A DNA stretch of 64,000 nt from Allodiplogaster sudhausi (lineage: Eukaryota; Nematoda; Chromadorea; Rhabditida; Diplogasteridae): NCBI GenBank assembly GCA_945643635.1, contig CALZFC010000298.1, positions 490,001-554,000 on the forward strand, given 5' to 3'. The notes under the pieces are model-generated. The model had not been told where the DNA came from and ran no database searches. It was given only the letters and a program-made list of their open reading frames with translations. Both the position numbers and the translations under genes were made by a program. This document shows, one piece after another, positions 1 to 12,012 of this stretch; positions within the stretch are counted from its first letter, which is position 1, and each line of letters begins with the position of its first letter.

Positions 1-538
1 TTCTAGTTAAAAGCAGTAGGTACTCTTGGCATATGTCTGTCTACCTTCATTCTTTCTAGTTAAAAGCAGTAGGTACTCTTGGCATATGTCTGTCTACCTT
101 CATTCTTTCTAGTTAAAAGCAGTAGGTACTCTTGGCATATGTCTGTCTACCTTCATTCTTTCTAGTTAAAAGCAGTAGGTACTCTTGGCATATGTCTGTC
201 TACCTTCATTCTTTCTAGTTAAAAGCAGTAGGTACTCTTGGCATATGTCTGTCTACCTTCATTCTTTCTAGTTAAAAGCAGTAGGCACTCTCGGCATAGG
301 TCTGTCTACCTTCATTCTTTCTAGTTAAAAGCAGTAGGCACTCTTGGCATATGTCTGCCTACCTTCATTCTTTCTAGTTAAAAGCAGTAGGTACTCTTGG
401 CATATGTCTGCCTACCTTCATTCTTTCTAGTTAAAAGCAGTAGGTACTCTTGGCATATGTCTGTCTACCTTCATTCTTTCTAGTTAAAAGCAGTAGGCAC
501 TCTTGGCATATGTCTGTCTACCTTCATTCTTTCTAGTT
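1..538. repeat. 53-bp minisatellite, about 10 units
   Basis: The unit starting TTCTAGTTAAAAGCAGTAGG recurs every 53 bp from base 1 to about 538, with only a few substitutions between units (GTACTC/GCACTC, CATATG/CATAGG, GTCTAC/GCCTAC). It continues off the left edge, so its full length is unknown. Near-identity of units points to recent expansion. The right-most unit overlaps the last coding exon and stop codon of the RNF25-like gene on the minus strand. Confidence 0.97.
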
Positions 539-3310
539 CCTTTCGCCAAGCCGACCAGTCAAAAGCGAAATCGTCGTATCCAACGAGATCTTCATTCTAG
601 GGAAAAAAATTTTTTTTTTGGGCAACGATGAGACATTGCCATGTGAAAAGATTTAATACTTAAAAAAAAACTAGAAAATTTTACAATTAATGTGAATACG
701 AGAGCAAAAAAGAAACACCTCTCCATGCGGAATAGTCACGCCGTTTTCAAAAAGCTTATCCTTCTTGCCGCTCCGGTGATTCTTAAGAAAAGAAACATGA
801 AAAAGTACCAAGAATTTTGGTCACTGTAAAGAGAGCAATAATTTGGAAAATTGACCTTTTCGTTCGGTATCGCGGACGGTGGCTGAACTGGTTCTATCGC
901 ATCTTCTAGAAGAGCACGACAAACTGGGCAATAGAGAGACTGAAAAGTAATAGAAAATCACGCCAGTTAACACCACACAACATTAACACTTTTACTAAGA
1001 ATCAGTGACACTGCAATTCTTCAAAAGCTCTCAATTAACAAGCGAACTAACGGACAACAGGTAATAAAGCAATTTCACAGACATTCACTTATGGTTAGAA
1101 CCTTTCCATTTCCAGTGTTCTCTTAGCAAGCAAGAGCAGATAGTCCAGACTATCATAACCAGCACAGCAGCAACAGCCATGCACCTATCACCGAACCCTG
1201 GCCATGAACTTGTTACAGAAGAATCCGGAGTCTACACTTTCTCTGTCTAGTTTCTTATGTGGAAAAGCAAGAGGAACCGAACCCGGTCGACATCACGCCG
1301 CATGTGCTCGGGAGTGCGCGAGAGGGTCTCCCAGAGGGACTTTCTCAACAGGAACACTTACCATTAGCAAGATCTAGGATCTTACAATTAGTCTCATCTT
1401 TCCAACAGAACATGTTGAGATTCAAGGCATAGTTTGATAATGAGAATAACAACTGAGTTCTAACAATAAGAGCTTCGAAAACTATTAAAATGACTCGGTG
1501 TCGTTCTCATTCTCTTCTCTCTCTCCCTCTCTTTCTCTCGCTCTCTCTCTCTCTCTCTTCCTCACCTCGCATGCTTCCTCACCAAGCTTCTATTGTGCAT
1601 TCTAACCAGGGATGTCCAAAACAAGGCCCGGGCCGGGCCCTTCCAACTGCGGGCCCGGCCCGGGCCGGGCCCAGGATAAAAATATTAAGGCGGGCCGGGC
1701 CCGGGCCCGTAAATTTCCACGCGGGCCGGGCCGGGCCTACTATCCTTGCGGGCCTGCTTTCATGTGATAGAAAAAAACATAATAGAATATTCTCGGTCAT
1801 TTTGGGGTGATATTTTAAACATATTATATGTTTATTAACTAAAATTTAAATATAAATAAATATTGCATGTCTAAAATACAAGTTCGGCGGTGTTTGCCAC
1901 GTCGGAGAACTGTAGAATAGGTCAATTACACTCTGCCATTAGGTCCTCCATTCTAAATTCATTGTTGTAAGACAACAATTTGAATAGCAAAAAGAAAAAT
2001 CACATTAATCCAAGGCAGCGCAGCAGTTTTTCGTGCTCAGATAGCATCCCGGTAAGGCCCGGGTCCAGTCCGGGCCGGGCCCGAGCTGGGCCCGGGCCCA
2101 TTTTTCTAAATGCGGGCCGGGCCGGGCCGGGCCTCATGGGTAAGCGGGCCGGGCCCTACCTTCAAAATATGGGCCCGGGCCTGCCAATTTTGCAACGGGC
2201 CGGGCCGGGCCCTGGGCCCGGCCCGGGCTCGGCCCGCCTTGGACATCCCTGATTCTAACTATCTTCTCTCTCTCTCTTCTCCCTCTTCTCTTCCTCACCT
2301 CGCATGCTGCTTGTGTCTGTCTAAGCATCTCTTGTGCATGTAGTGCTCGCATGCCGTAACTGTGGATGGCTCGGCTCTCAGTGCACACAGGCAGAACGGG
2401 CATGTCACGGAAGAGTTCGACTCGGCTCGCACCAAGAAGTCGGCGCAGAGCTGCAGCGAGCAACAGAGAAAGTCATTCACGCAAGAGAGAGAAAGAAAGA
2501 GTTAGAGAAGACGAGAGTGAAAGAGAAGAGAGGACAACTGCCGAATCAGAACAGAGAAAGAGATGACTTCTGCCACTAAATGACATTGGACAAGAGAAGA
2601 ATGCTGACATCCGACTAGCCTGGAAGATGTCGAAGAGAACTGGCATACCAGGCATCTCTGCGAGTGTCTCGGCCACCTCCACCCGCAGAGTGGCGGGTGC
2701 CGAGTCGTCCATTCCACGTGGCTCGCTCAGACTCACGAGGGGAGACACTTCTGGATACTACAATCAACCCGCTACACAACACTACTTCATTTCTACATCT
2801 ACAGCGCAGACGTGCTTGGTCTTCTACAATTTTTACGAATCTCAACATTTCATATGAAAAAAAGTTGAAATTTAAGGAAGATATCCGCACTTCCAAACTC
2901 ACGTCTATCACATACCCCTGACTCCAGTCTGGAAATAGATACCTCTGCCGTAATGTCGATGGCAACTCGAATAGAAAGCGAGCTCGCTTTTTCCGCGTTC
3001 TCCGGTTGCACTTTCCTTGTTACTCGGACACACCTGGAACAGCCAAGTCAGCATGCGGCTGCTTTCCCAACAGATGGTTATCAAGATAACCGCAATGAAC
3101 AACCACCACACTATGCTTGCATCACTCTCCGAAGCAAGACATAGAAACCACCACCCGGAGTGCAAAAACGACTGATTCAAAGCTACTGTAAAGAATAACA
3201 ACCATATCTTACACCGCAATGCCTTACCCTGCCTCAAGTTCGGTGACTGTTACATCGTCCTCAAAGATCGACTGAAGAGCCTCAATCTCGATCCTTGTGT
3301 CCTCGTTCAT
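480..3310 (-). CDS. RNF25-like RWD and RING E3 ubiquitin ligase, multi-exon
   Basis: Read on the minus strand. Exon 1 (3310-3228) starts MNEDTRIEIEALQSIFEDD, the usual opening of an RWD domain. Exon 2 (3033-2943) supplies RWD strands. Exon 3 (2757-2620) begins with the YPxxxP motif (YPEVSPLVSLSEPRG). Exon 4 (2450-2299) holds a CPFC pair followed by ACEHYMHKRCLDRH, the first half of a RING finger with its Cys/His zinc ligands. An exon near 944-850 holds the closing CPVC pair, and exons near 770-720 and 596-480 finish the protein with a stop at 482-480. RWD plus RING in this order is the RNF25/AO7 layout, an E3 ligase that works with UBE2D/E enzymes. The join from exon 4 to the CPVC exon is out of phase as read, so a small exon between them is probably missed. 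Exon 3 seems to use a GC donor. The large intron carries a hAT-like element. The family call is sure; the C-terminal end is less so. Confidence 0.75.
1607..2251. mobile_element. Non-autonomous hAT-like element with GGCC-rich arms
   Basis: The termini are inverted: CAGGGATGTCCAAAA at the left and TTGGACATCCCTG at the right. They are flanked by a perfect 8-bp direct duplication, ATTCTAAC, at 1599-1606 and 2252-2259. An 8-bp target duplication with CAGGG-type termini is the hAT signature. Both arms are packed with GGGCCCGGGCC-type motifs (1624-1735 and 2055-2240) around an AT-rich centre, so a transcript could fold on itself. No transposase is encoded; it would need one in trans. It lies in an intron of the RNF25-like gene. 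Open frames rich in Gly, Pro, Ala and Arg here are by-products of the GC-rich repeats. Confidence 0.88.
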
Positions 3311-4299
3311 TGCTGGCCTAGCCAATTCTAGATTTATTGTTAGTCATTCATATACGCCACACAAACTACGAAATACAGTGGAAATCAAGGAAGTCCGTCA
3401 CGGTTTAAATAGCATTCTTCTAACGGATTTAACAACCTCTTCAGCTTGAATAACGAGGGAACTTTCTACCTTTTTCTTTATCATTAAATTGCAGAAGGAT
3501 ATATAAATAGCATTACAGAGAGAACGACGGCACAGTATTGAATTAGTTATAAAAGGACTTCGAGAATACTATTTCTAGAATAATGCGAATGGTCATTCCA
3601 CCTCTTTGCTCTTCCACTGCTGACAAATAGTTGAATCCTCGCTCTCACGTCGATCTCCAGAGCGTAGAGATAAAGAAAACAAAAAGGAAAAAAATTCAAA
3701 ATAACTTGAAGAGTTAAACTTATCTGGTTTGAAGATTTGTCTCCTTAATCGCTTCATCGCCAAGCCATCAAGCAAAACCTTTCCGTTCATCCTGAGGGTA
3801 CATTGGTAAATTAAGAAAGATAAAAAAGAAACATTTTGGATTAGAGAAACAACGAACTATGAAAGGGACAATAACAAACCAAGGAAGCGAACGATTCCCT
3901 TATAACTCATCCACAACATGGAGAGATGAAACAATTTAATTCAACAACAGCAGAGTCGAGGAGTAGACAATCAGCGGAGACAAGAATGGAGAGGGATAAG
4001 CCATGGGCTTGGTTATGTCAGAACGCGAAGACGAGAGAGTGGGCCATCGCAGTAACGGAACATTGGCAATTAGTTAAACGCAGTCAAAACGCGTGTATAA
4101 ATGGAACGTCTGCATCACTCTGCATGAAGAGATACATTGAGTGGAGAGATGTGATGTAAGAGAGAGAGAGAGAGAGGGAGCGAGGAGAAAGAAAGAGAGA
4201 GAAAGAGAGAGAGAGAGGATAGAGTAATCCACGGCAAATAAGAGAATCCGTAGACGACACAGTAATCCATAGATGTTCTTCTGATCTTCTTCTCTTCTC
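3311..4299. other. Intergenic, no gene seen
   Basis: This stretch lies between the start of the RNF25-like gene and the 3' end of the SARNP homologue, both on the minus strand. I see AT-rich unique sequence and one GA tract at about 4158-4218. No exon with conserved motifs was found, and the short open frames here are unsupported. Confidence 0.6.
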
Positions 4300-6639
4300 T
4301 CACTTGGACGCAAAACGTTCGAGACGGGCTTTCTTCTTCAATTCAGTCTGAAAGTATGGATGACATTGCTGTGTTCAGATTGAATCGATCAATATGGCAA
4401 CCGAGGGATTCTAAATATCAATCAATATGGCATCCCAGTCCATCCTTTATGAGAACCACATACGCTTTGATAGAAAGAATACACACGTCAACTATTCATT
4501 TAAGATGTCATAATGACTGTAACTGGAAAAGTAGCAACTTCAAAACCGACCTCCTCATCTGCCGGGGCGCTGACACCGAATCGCTTGGCGCGTGCAGCGA
4601 GTTTCTCCACATCAACGGGACTGCCGCCTGTGCTGGCCTGCTTGCCGTCGCTGTTCACCGGGATGCCGAAGCTACAGTAGAATTTCGTTGTCTCATTTTA
4701 TTGCTCTCTTTTGTTTTTTTATTTATTCTTTTCAATTCCTCTATAGTGTAAGCTTATTTAGCCAAAAACGAAGAGAGCCGAGAGAGGTAGAAAGAGGAAT
4801 TCTCGTACCGAGCAGCCCTCTTGAGCAACTTGGCCTTTTCTTCCTCGGAGACCTGGCCGCGTGGAGGGGCAGCTGCTGCCGTGCCATTGCCGTTGCTCTC
4901 CGTCTTCTCAAGTCCAAATCTGCAAGAAGGAAGGCGACTCAAGAAGATATCTCCCTAATATGCAGGGATGCCAAATGGACCTCCTAAGCTAGAACCAAGT
5001 GGAGGAGGAGTGGCACTGAAACGGGAGCTTCTACTAAATGCCCTATTTCGTTAATCAAAATGCTCACTCCATTTCAGTGCCAACAGTGGGAATGAAAACA
5101 AACTGAGTAGGGTAATCAGAAGTGTTCATCTCAATCTTGTTGTTCTTCTTGTCCGATTCGAGATCGGGATTTTCATTCGACCACCTCAAGAAGTCGACGC
5201 CGTTTACTAACGGAACCAACAAATCAAACAAATGAGAAAAGAAGGCAGCCAAGATGATCCAAACTACTATGAATCCTTCGAAGGAATCAAAAGCCATCAA
5301 GCCTGCCCAAATCTATTTTTATCAGCCGCATAGAAAAACGTGAAACAAATAATCTCTAACCGAATAGCACGAGCTGCCTTCGCAGCATCGCCAGCGACAG
5401 CCGTTTCTGGAGTTGGCAGACCGAATCTAAATGAAGAAAAGAACTTATGCCCTGGTCGCTTTCATCTTATGAATAGTCACTCTGTAAATCAACAATTAAG
5501 CAGAAAGTGCAATCTGTTACTATAGAAATGAGAAATGACAGGAAGGCGACCTCTTGGCGCGGGCGGTCTTAGCTTCCTCGCTGACTGGCGCGGCGGCCGA
5601 AACTGGCAGGCCGAAGCGGGCGGCGCGCGCCAGCTTCTTGTCATTCTCCTCCTCTCCCTCGGGCAGCGAAGGCGCAGTCGACTCCGACTGCAATTTCGAG
5701 ATGCTCATCAATTCTACTCTGGAAAGAACAACTAAGACACCCCAAGGGTAATTGGAAACACCCGATCCATACCACAGTGCGTGAGTTTTCCTCGAAGCAC
5801 CGTTTTCTTCCAATTTCCGCTATGACAACACAAACGGGAAACACAGGAAAGATGTGATTGGAACGATCATAGTCTCGTGTACAAGAAATGAAGCTCGACC
5901 TTGCTGAGGGCAGTGGTCGCGTCCGTGGCTGGCGCCGCTGCATCGCCGGCTGCAGCGTCCGGCGCCGTGGATGAAACTGTGGTCGACTTGGCGGGAGACG
6001 AGATATTTCCCTCCTCTCCCAGCAGGTTCTCTTCGTTCAAAATGTTGTCATCTTAAGAAGAAGAATAAGATAATGCATGCCATTGACGGTGATAAACTGA
6101 CCGATAGAAGCCGTGCTACCATCGCCAGTGCCAAGAATCTCCTCCTCTTTTGCTTGCATCTAAATCGACCAGTCAAGTAGAAAACAATAACTGTTAAGTA
6201 TTCATTTAAACTTTGTCTTTATTTGTCAAATTTCTGCATCGCATGCTATGGAAGAATGGTAGAAAGCAATCCAAGAATTGAGGTATGAGAGATAATACGC
6301 ACGAGACGCTCAACGAGTTCGGCCTTCTTTCCGTGAGTTGCCAGGCCTTTCTCTGACAACAGCTTCTTCAGCTCAGGCACCTGAGTGTATGAAGAATATG
6401 GGAACGTAGGAATTTAATTTTTTCTTCACCAATTCAACAAAGTTATCAAACGATTACACAAGCTTCTCAAATACAGAAGCCGTTGTGGTTAAAAAAATCA
6501 TTCAGTAAGACTGAGCAGAATAGCCTGGATCGACAAAAGATATACAGCCTAACCCTATTGAAGCTCTTTAAATATATAAGAGAAATAAATGAGAAATGAA
6601 AAGTCTCGCCTTCATCGCATCCCACGTGCTGCTGCTCAT
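4300..6639 (-). CDS. SARNP/Tho1 (CIP29) homologue, SAP-domain mRNA export factor
   Basis: Eight exons were read on the minus strand. Exon 1 (6639 downwards) encodes [10 protein letters not shown]. Exon 2 (about 6381-6301) encodes a SAP motif, [19 protein letters not shown] followed by AELVERL, the helix-extended-loop-helix that binds nucleic acid. Later exons (near 6155-6101, 6047-5902, 5690-5550, 5426-5361, 4921-4808, 4672-4556, 4347-4300) give an acidic linker and then repeated RAxRFG-type motifs ([36 protein letters not shown], ending [10 protein letters not shown]). The N-terminal SAP domain plus tandem RFG motifs is diagnostic of SARNP, the TREX-associated protein that stimulates the DDX39B helicase. 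Phases agree at the joins checked. Intron 1 seems to use a GC donor (AAG|GCGAGA). The 5' end lies about 0.5 kb from a divergent plus-strand gene, so the promoter region may be shared. Confidence 0.9.
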
Positions 6640-6965
6640 GTTGCCTGCTTTCCTTTACGTACTGAGATCCCTCCTGAAGCGAGCAAAAGCTATAAAAGCA
6701 TTATATGAAACTAAATTAGAAGTAATGAACGATGAAACAAAACCGGCATCACCAGCAACTAGGAATAACGCAAATATATCGTAGAATTTTCTAACCACAT
6801 CGCACTAAAATGAATGGTACTAATCAGCACTACAGCAGTGTATGGTAGCACCAAAATTGTAGTTCTCTTGCTTAGTTACAATTATGTAGATAGTTTGCTA
6901 GAAACAAATTTAGTCGATCTCCAATTTTTCAGAATAATCTCTCTCTCTTGTATTCTATTCTAGTC

Positions 6966-6996
6966 AAGTGCAACTGTCAACTTGACAGTTGCACTT
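6966..6996. promoter_or_regulatory. Perfect 15-bp inverted repeat in a divergent intergenic region
   Basis: The arms AAGTGCAACTGTCAA and TTGACAGTTGCACTT are exact reverse complements separated by a single C. The palindrome lies between the divergent SARNP-like gene (starts 6639, minus) and the membrane-protein gene (starts 7148, plus), about 150 bp upstream of the latter. A dimeric transcription-factor site or a cruciform are possible; the sequence alone does not choose. Confidence 0.6.
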
Positions 6997-7147
6997 CGTA
7001 TCTTCATATCCTTGACTATCTAATTTCCAACTCGACGAGTCCTCCCTCGTATCCCCTTCAGATACTTTCCTTTTGCTCCTCTGGCGAGCGTGGTCGGCTT
7101 TTCCTTTCTCTTGAATCCCCTATTCCCCTCTCTTCCTCTTCTCTGCC

Positions 7148-8513
7148 ATGTCGCCCCTGGCTTTTCTCGTTCAGTTTCTGATCCTCGTCTCTTCCACCAC
7201 TGCTGCGGAGGAAGGGACCATCCGCAACACCAAGATGACCACCGAAGTTCGACGAATTCTATGTTTCTGTAGTGCACTGTCACATCTCTCTCCCACCTCC
7301 TCTCCTTTTTCACGATTTCCCCGTAGCTCTTTCATTTCTACACTTACTCCTCTGTTTCACACTTTTATGAGGTTTAAAGAAAAATAGACAAATTAGTTTC
7401 CAAGTTAGTCATTTCATTAGACCTCATTCTGTCGATATCACCCTCTCGATCTCACCCTCTCAATCTCACTCTCTCCTCATCTCTGTTCAGATCTCCAGGT
7501 ACGCCAATGACTCCGTTGTCCTCGACTGGCTTCTTTCGGCTTCATCCCCTCTTTGCTTCTCCGGTCCGCAGTTTAAGCCTATATTTCCTTCACTCTCAGT
7601 CGTCACCTTACTGCAAACATTAATTTTCCAAGTAAAAATAATAATTGTTCCTCCCTTAGCACCGATGCTCTCGTTGGACCCCTTCCGCGTGGACGTGAGT
7701 GACAATCGCAGCATCCGCATCTCCGAATCGATGGCAAAGGTTCTTGCACTTTTTTCACCGGCGAAGAATAATACACGAGAATTCATTTGATATTCTGCCT
7801 CCATATTAATTGTACCCTTGAGGAAAAGATCAGCTATTTTATCTAATTACTTACTCCATTTGTGAGTTCAAGCAACGCCGCCCGCTTTGAGATCATTGTA
7901 CAAAATGACTGCAAGATTAATATTTTGGCGCGATCACCGAGAAATTGTTCATTCTCTTTGTTGTCGATGAATTTGAATTATTTCAGCGTGTTTTCTTAAT
8001 CAGAAGAATATTTTTCAGCCATCCTACACGAAGGACAAGGTGAAGCAGGAGAAGAAGACGGCCAAACCGAACCCAGCAATGGTTGCGCGCGTCCGCATGG
8101 ATCGATTTGCTGATCTGTTAGTAGTTGGCGGGAAATTGGAAATTGATCCTGCTTAACTAAATCGATTGGAAAAAATATGATGCGAGACTTTGGAAAGAAG
8201 GAAGCTTCTCTTTGCAGCTACGTCTACGTGGCCATGCTGGTGGCCGTTGCTGTCGTGAATCTCATTCTGCTCGACTTCACTTTTGGCAGCAGCGGAAACG
8301 ACAACAGCGAGGTTGGTGAAGACATGCTGATGGTTCATGGAGGCCAACAATGAAATCTTCTCTATTTTCACTTTTCCTACCAATAAGATCTTATTGCATT
8401 TTCAGTATGTCTTCGTGCCAGCGCGCCTGACACAGTCGGCGCCTGCAGGCATGGCGAGGGCTCGCGATGCAGCCGGATCGGACGACGAAGAGGACTCGGC
8501 GACCGAGTGCTGA
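7148..8513 (+). CDS. Small single-pass membrane protein with signal peptide, function unknown
   Basis: The start ATG at 7148 opens a clear signal peptide (MSPLAFLVQFLILVSSTTA, then AEEG). Exons that seem to follow are: from 7492 (ISRYANDSVVLDWLL), from about 7660 (PMLSLDPFRVDVSDNRSIRI), from 8021 after TTTTTCAG (PSYTKDKVKQEKKTAKPNP), 8218-8311 with one transmembrane segment (YVYVAMLVAVAVVNLILLDF), and 8406-8513 (YVFVPARLTQSAP, ending in an acidic DDEEDSATEC tail and TGA). An AATAAA signal follows at 8669. The topology suggests a type I membrane protein of the secretory pathway. The stretch LDPFRVDVSDNRSIRI loosely recalls EMC7, but other parts do not fit, so I do not name it. The middle exon boundaries are uncertain. 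Confidence 0.55.
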
Positions 8514-8668
8514 GAAAAGGCTCCGCCCAGCCGTCCATGCTAGAAGAAGCTCCGCCCTCCCGTCCAGCTATCAAGCCCACTCCTTTCCCCCCCGAGACCC
8601 TCAGTGAAAACCTGCCTTTTCACCGTCCTTTGCCCTCCCCGATCAGTAGTACTCGGACTGTGCCCCCC

Positions 8669-8674
8669 AATAAA
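8669..8674 (+). terminator. Polyadenylation signal AATAAA
   Basis: A canonical AATAAA lies about 155 bp after the stop codon of the plus-strand membrane-protein gene and before the foldback element that starts at 8829. Confidence 0.6.
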
Positions 8675-8828
8675 CTAGGAAATTGATGCGTGTATTTATT
8701 ACGGGAAAGATATTCGCACAAAATGGTATATTAAGACATTTATATAAGATGAGAGGCAGGCGAAATAAAGAAGTACCTGTCGGCAGTTCCCCGGGAAAGA
8801 AGAAAGAATTCTACCAGTTCAAGAGGTA

Positions 8829-9301
8829 CAGTACCGCCCTACATTTCTGGTACATATATTAATTATATTAATTATATTAATATAAATAATTTCAATTGAT
8901 TTTTCAGCGCTCATGGCGCATTTCAACGTACTTTTCTGTACAAACTAGACTAATTCGATGCAGATAAATACGTTGGAAACATTATTTTCTCAAAAAAAGT
9001 AGACACTGACGAGAAAATTCATGTTTTAGTCCGAAACCCATTTGAAGATGCAGCGCAATTGCGCACCTAGTGCAGCGCAATTGCGCTTCATATTTCAAAT
9101 AATTTCGGACTAAAACATGAATTTTCTCGTCAGTGTCTACTTTTTTTGAGAAACTAATGTTTCCAACGTATTTATCTGCATCGAATTAGTCTAGTTTGTA
9201 CAGAAAACAACGTTGAAATGCGCCATGAGCGCTGAAAAATCAATTGAAATTATTTATATTAATATAATTAATATATGTACCAGAAATGTTGGGCGGTACT
9301 G
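8829..9301. mobile_element. Foldback MITE with TA target site, CAGTACCGCCC termini
   Basis: Nearly the whole 473-bp element is one inverted repeat. The left arm begins CAGTACCGCCC and the right arm ends GGGCGGTACTG, each flanked by TA (8827-8828 and 9302-9303). The arms match almost base for base to a centre near 9065, where GCAGCGCAATTGCGC appears twice around a short spacer. The TA target and CAGT start fit Tc1/mariner-type transposition. No protein is encoded. The short loop means a transcript would form about 230 bp of near-perfect double-stranded RNA. Confidence 0.93.
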
Positions 9302-9303
9302 TA

Positions 9304-11201
9304 TATCTATGTATGTATTAATTTTGCACTGAGGTTATTCGATTGTTAGGATGCTGTTGAAAAATTTAAAAATGTATTTTGACTCTAGTCAAAATTGAGA
9401 AAATTATCGCATCATGGAACGATACATAATTATAGCATAAAGAAACCGCGTAATATTTGCAGACCGAACAAGCCACATAATTATTAAATATCTTCGGGCA
9501 ATTTGCGTTCTCACGATAAAAGTAATACTGAGGATCTAGCTGTGAACCCTAACCATATCATAATATTAATACAAGTTCGAGATTAACAGCATAATAACAG
9601 AATGTCTAATACACAACATAACATTCGGTAGCGTCCAGATGATCGAGTGTCTGAAATAAGCCGATAACTGCTTCGCTAACCTTTTTCAGAAGAATATCGA
9701 ATTGATAATCCGATATTGGTTAATGTGAGTTGAAAAGAGTGATAAGAATGATGCCTGGGTGATGATGCCGTGCGTGCTGCTACGAAGAGTGTGCGAGAGT
9801 ATTCGGAATGACCGTTCGCGGCACACTCTCGTTAGAGGAGTCACGAGACGTCTCAACACACTTCCAGCTTATTCATTCAGAGTTCATTCTTAGGTTATAT
9901 CGACATAAAAGGAGCTTTTCGCTAACGATGAGAGGCCGCCAGTTTCGAGCGTCTCTTGCACATGTTCGGGTAGAAAACGGAAGCGGGAAAGGCGCTCTCT
10001 GCAGCGAACTCCCATCATTCAAAGCAAACGGAATTAACTGGTCGTAAGTAATAATTCGGAAAATATTAAAATGTAAATTAGCTAATTTAGCAGATGAGAT
10101 TGGAACCTCTCAGGCGGCCGGCCAATACAACGATGGAAGGTAAGCGGCCGAGAAACGGTAGTTGCATCCACGGAAGAGTACGAGTGGAAGGGTTGCAGGC
10201 AGCACTCTTGTTCTCTGCAAATACAAGCAACTATTAAGAAAGTCATTTATATATGTATAATGAAGATCATTCCATTTATCTTTCGTGGACTTGAGTTAAA
10301 TTGTAAAATTGACCTTTTCTATGAGGTAAATCCACAGAGAAAGAGAGAGTAAGGGAGAGAACCAACGAGGGAGAGAGGGGAGATGAGAGAGAGGGAGAGA
10401 AATGGAGAGAATTAATGAGAGGGGGGGGGAGAGAGTGAGCGCGAGAGAGAGAGAGAGTGAACAAGGGAGAGATAGAGAGAGTAAACGAAAAAATAAATTG
10501 GGAGAAAAAAGAGAAATGGAAGAAAAAGCATGCCATTATAAATAGCTCGCTGACTGGCCAAGTCGAGGATCGCACGTGCGATCAAAGGTGTGAGTCCTTG
10601 GCTGGTCCACTTTGCTGCTCATAGAGAGCATGGCCACGGCCCCCGGCGGTAGCAGATACGCCGTGTTCCACGCGTTGTCCAGCACCACTGCAGCGCCCCT
10701 CAACATACACGGCGGGAAAATTCATTTTCAATGCATTCATTTCAAAAAATCACATTTCATAGTCATAGTCAAAATTCCTGTTTGAAGGCATATAAAGCAG
10801 ACCTGAGTGCGAAGGAAGGAGAAGTGGAGGATACGGTAGTTGCGGAAGAACGAATGATGGGCATCTTCGTGCTTAGAAGCAAAGGAGATCGAGAAGCTGG
10901 CAGCAGACTGCTGCTGAATACGGAAGGACGCGAGGATGAGGCAGTGCGGTCGAGATCCGATTCTATCTTAAAAGGACTACTGCTTCATATCCAATATTCA
11001 TTTCGCACTCTTTCTCTCTGGCTCTCTCTATATCTCTAATTCTATCCTCATCTTTCTTATTCTCTCTCATACTCTTTGCAGACCGAGAAAACGTGCTCGA
11101 TATGCTCATCTGCACCGACGAAATGTGAAGCATTCAGCCGCATCTGAACGAGCGAGATTCGACGAGTGCCTGGAATTGAAGGGGGTCTAGCTATCAGAAT
11201 A

Positions 11202-11247
<46 letters not shown>

Positions 11248-11388
11248 GAGAGAGGAGTGAAAGAACGAAAGAAAAAGAGTGAGCAAAAGACAAAAAGAAA
11301 AGTAGAAGAAGAGAGCGAGAAAAAAGAGCGCGAGATAGGAGAGAAAGAGTGGAAGAAATAGAAAGATTGAGAAAAGAGAGAGAGGAAG

Positions 11389-11428
<40 letters not shown>

Positions 11429-12009
11429 AAGAGAAGGGGAGAGAGAGAGCGCGAACCTTCTCTGCAGAGGTAGACCGGCACGGTTGTCGTTTTCTGCAGG
11501 TCTCGCTTCCGCTTGCCTCGTCCCTGCCTCAGCCACATCTTCGGAATCGACAGCAACAATCTCAAACAGACATTTTATTAGTCGATGAGAAGCAGGAAAC
11601 TCTAACTTTGAATGAGCAAAGTCTTGACAATTTGTAATTGTTAAAGAAGAGAAACTCAGCTACGAACTCGCTTGGCGATGTGATTGGCTGTGCCGGATGG
11701 AAGACAATGGCGTCGCGTCTTCGCGACGGAAGTTTGGAGAGCTCGGCGAGCAGCAAGCCGCTGCAGAAGTCGGACAAGTTCAAGCCGTTCCGACGCTCTT
11801 GCAAGATAGGAAGAACATGTATTATGGCTACGCGAAAATTAAGTTGCAAATTTCGGGAAAAAATATGTAATGAATATATGAATTGACCTCCGACGAGGAA
11901 GACCTGCTCAGTGGAAGGGTCGCTCTTTGGATGCGCACTACGGAATGAGAAATGCTCAGCCTGAGGAACAATCTCTTTTATTGTTAGTTCCCCCTTTCCA
12001 CAAATTGCC
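9304..12009 (-). other. Possible minus-strand gene fragments, unassigned
   Basis: Several GC-richer, exon-like islands with plausible splice signals appear on the minus strand near 11960-11885 (ends STEQVFLVGG), 11805-11685 (ERRNGLNLSDFCSGLLLAELSK), 11555-11460 (DVAEAGTRQAEARP), 11175-11090 and 10700-10580 (VVLDNAWNTAYLLPPGAVAML). The join between the first two keeps phase. I do not recognise a family, and some islands are open in more than one frame, so the strand itself is not certain. GA/CT tracts lie at 10330-10490 and 11190-11450. From 9304 to 10080 I see nothing coding. Confidence 0.25.
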
Positions 12010-12012
12010 TTA

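Noticed and set aside
1..538. CRISPR-like array
   Set aside because: Whole units repeat without variable spacers, and the context is an animal gene; it is a minisatellite.
1490..2463. Gly/Pro/Ala/Arg-rich collagen-like frames
   Set aside because: They come from the GGGCC arms of the hAT-like element on both strands.
11638..11886. Plus-strand frame MLKKRNSATNSLGD with a basic Ser-rich stretch
   Set aside because: The minus strand over the same bases gives an equally open, phase-consistent exon; I could not decide, so I did not call either as a firm gene.
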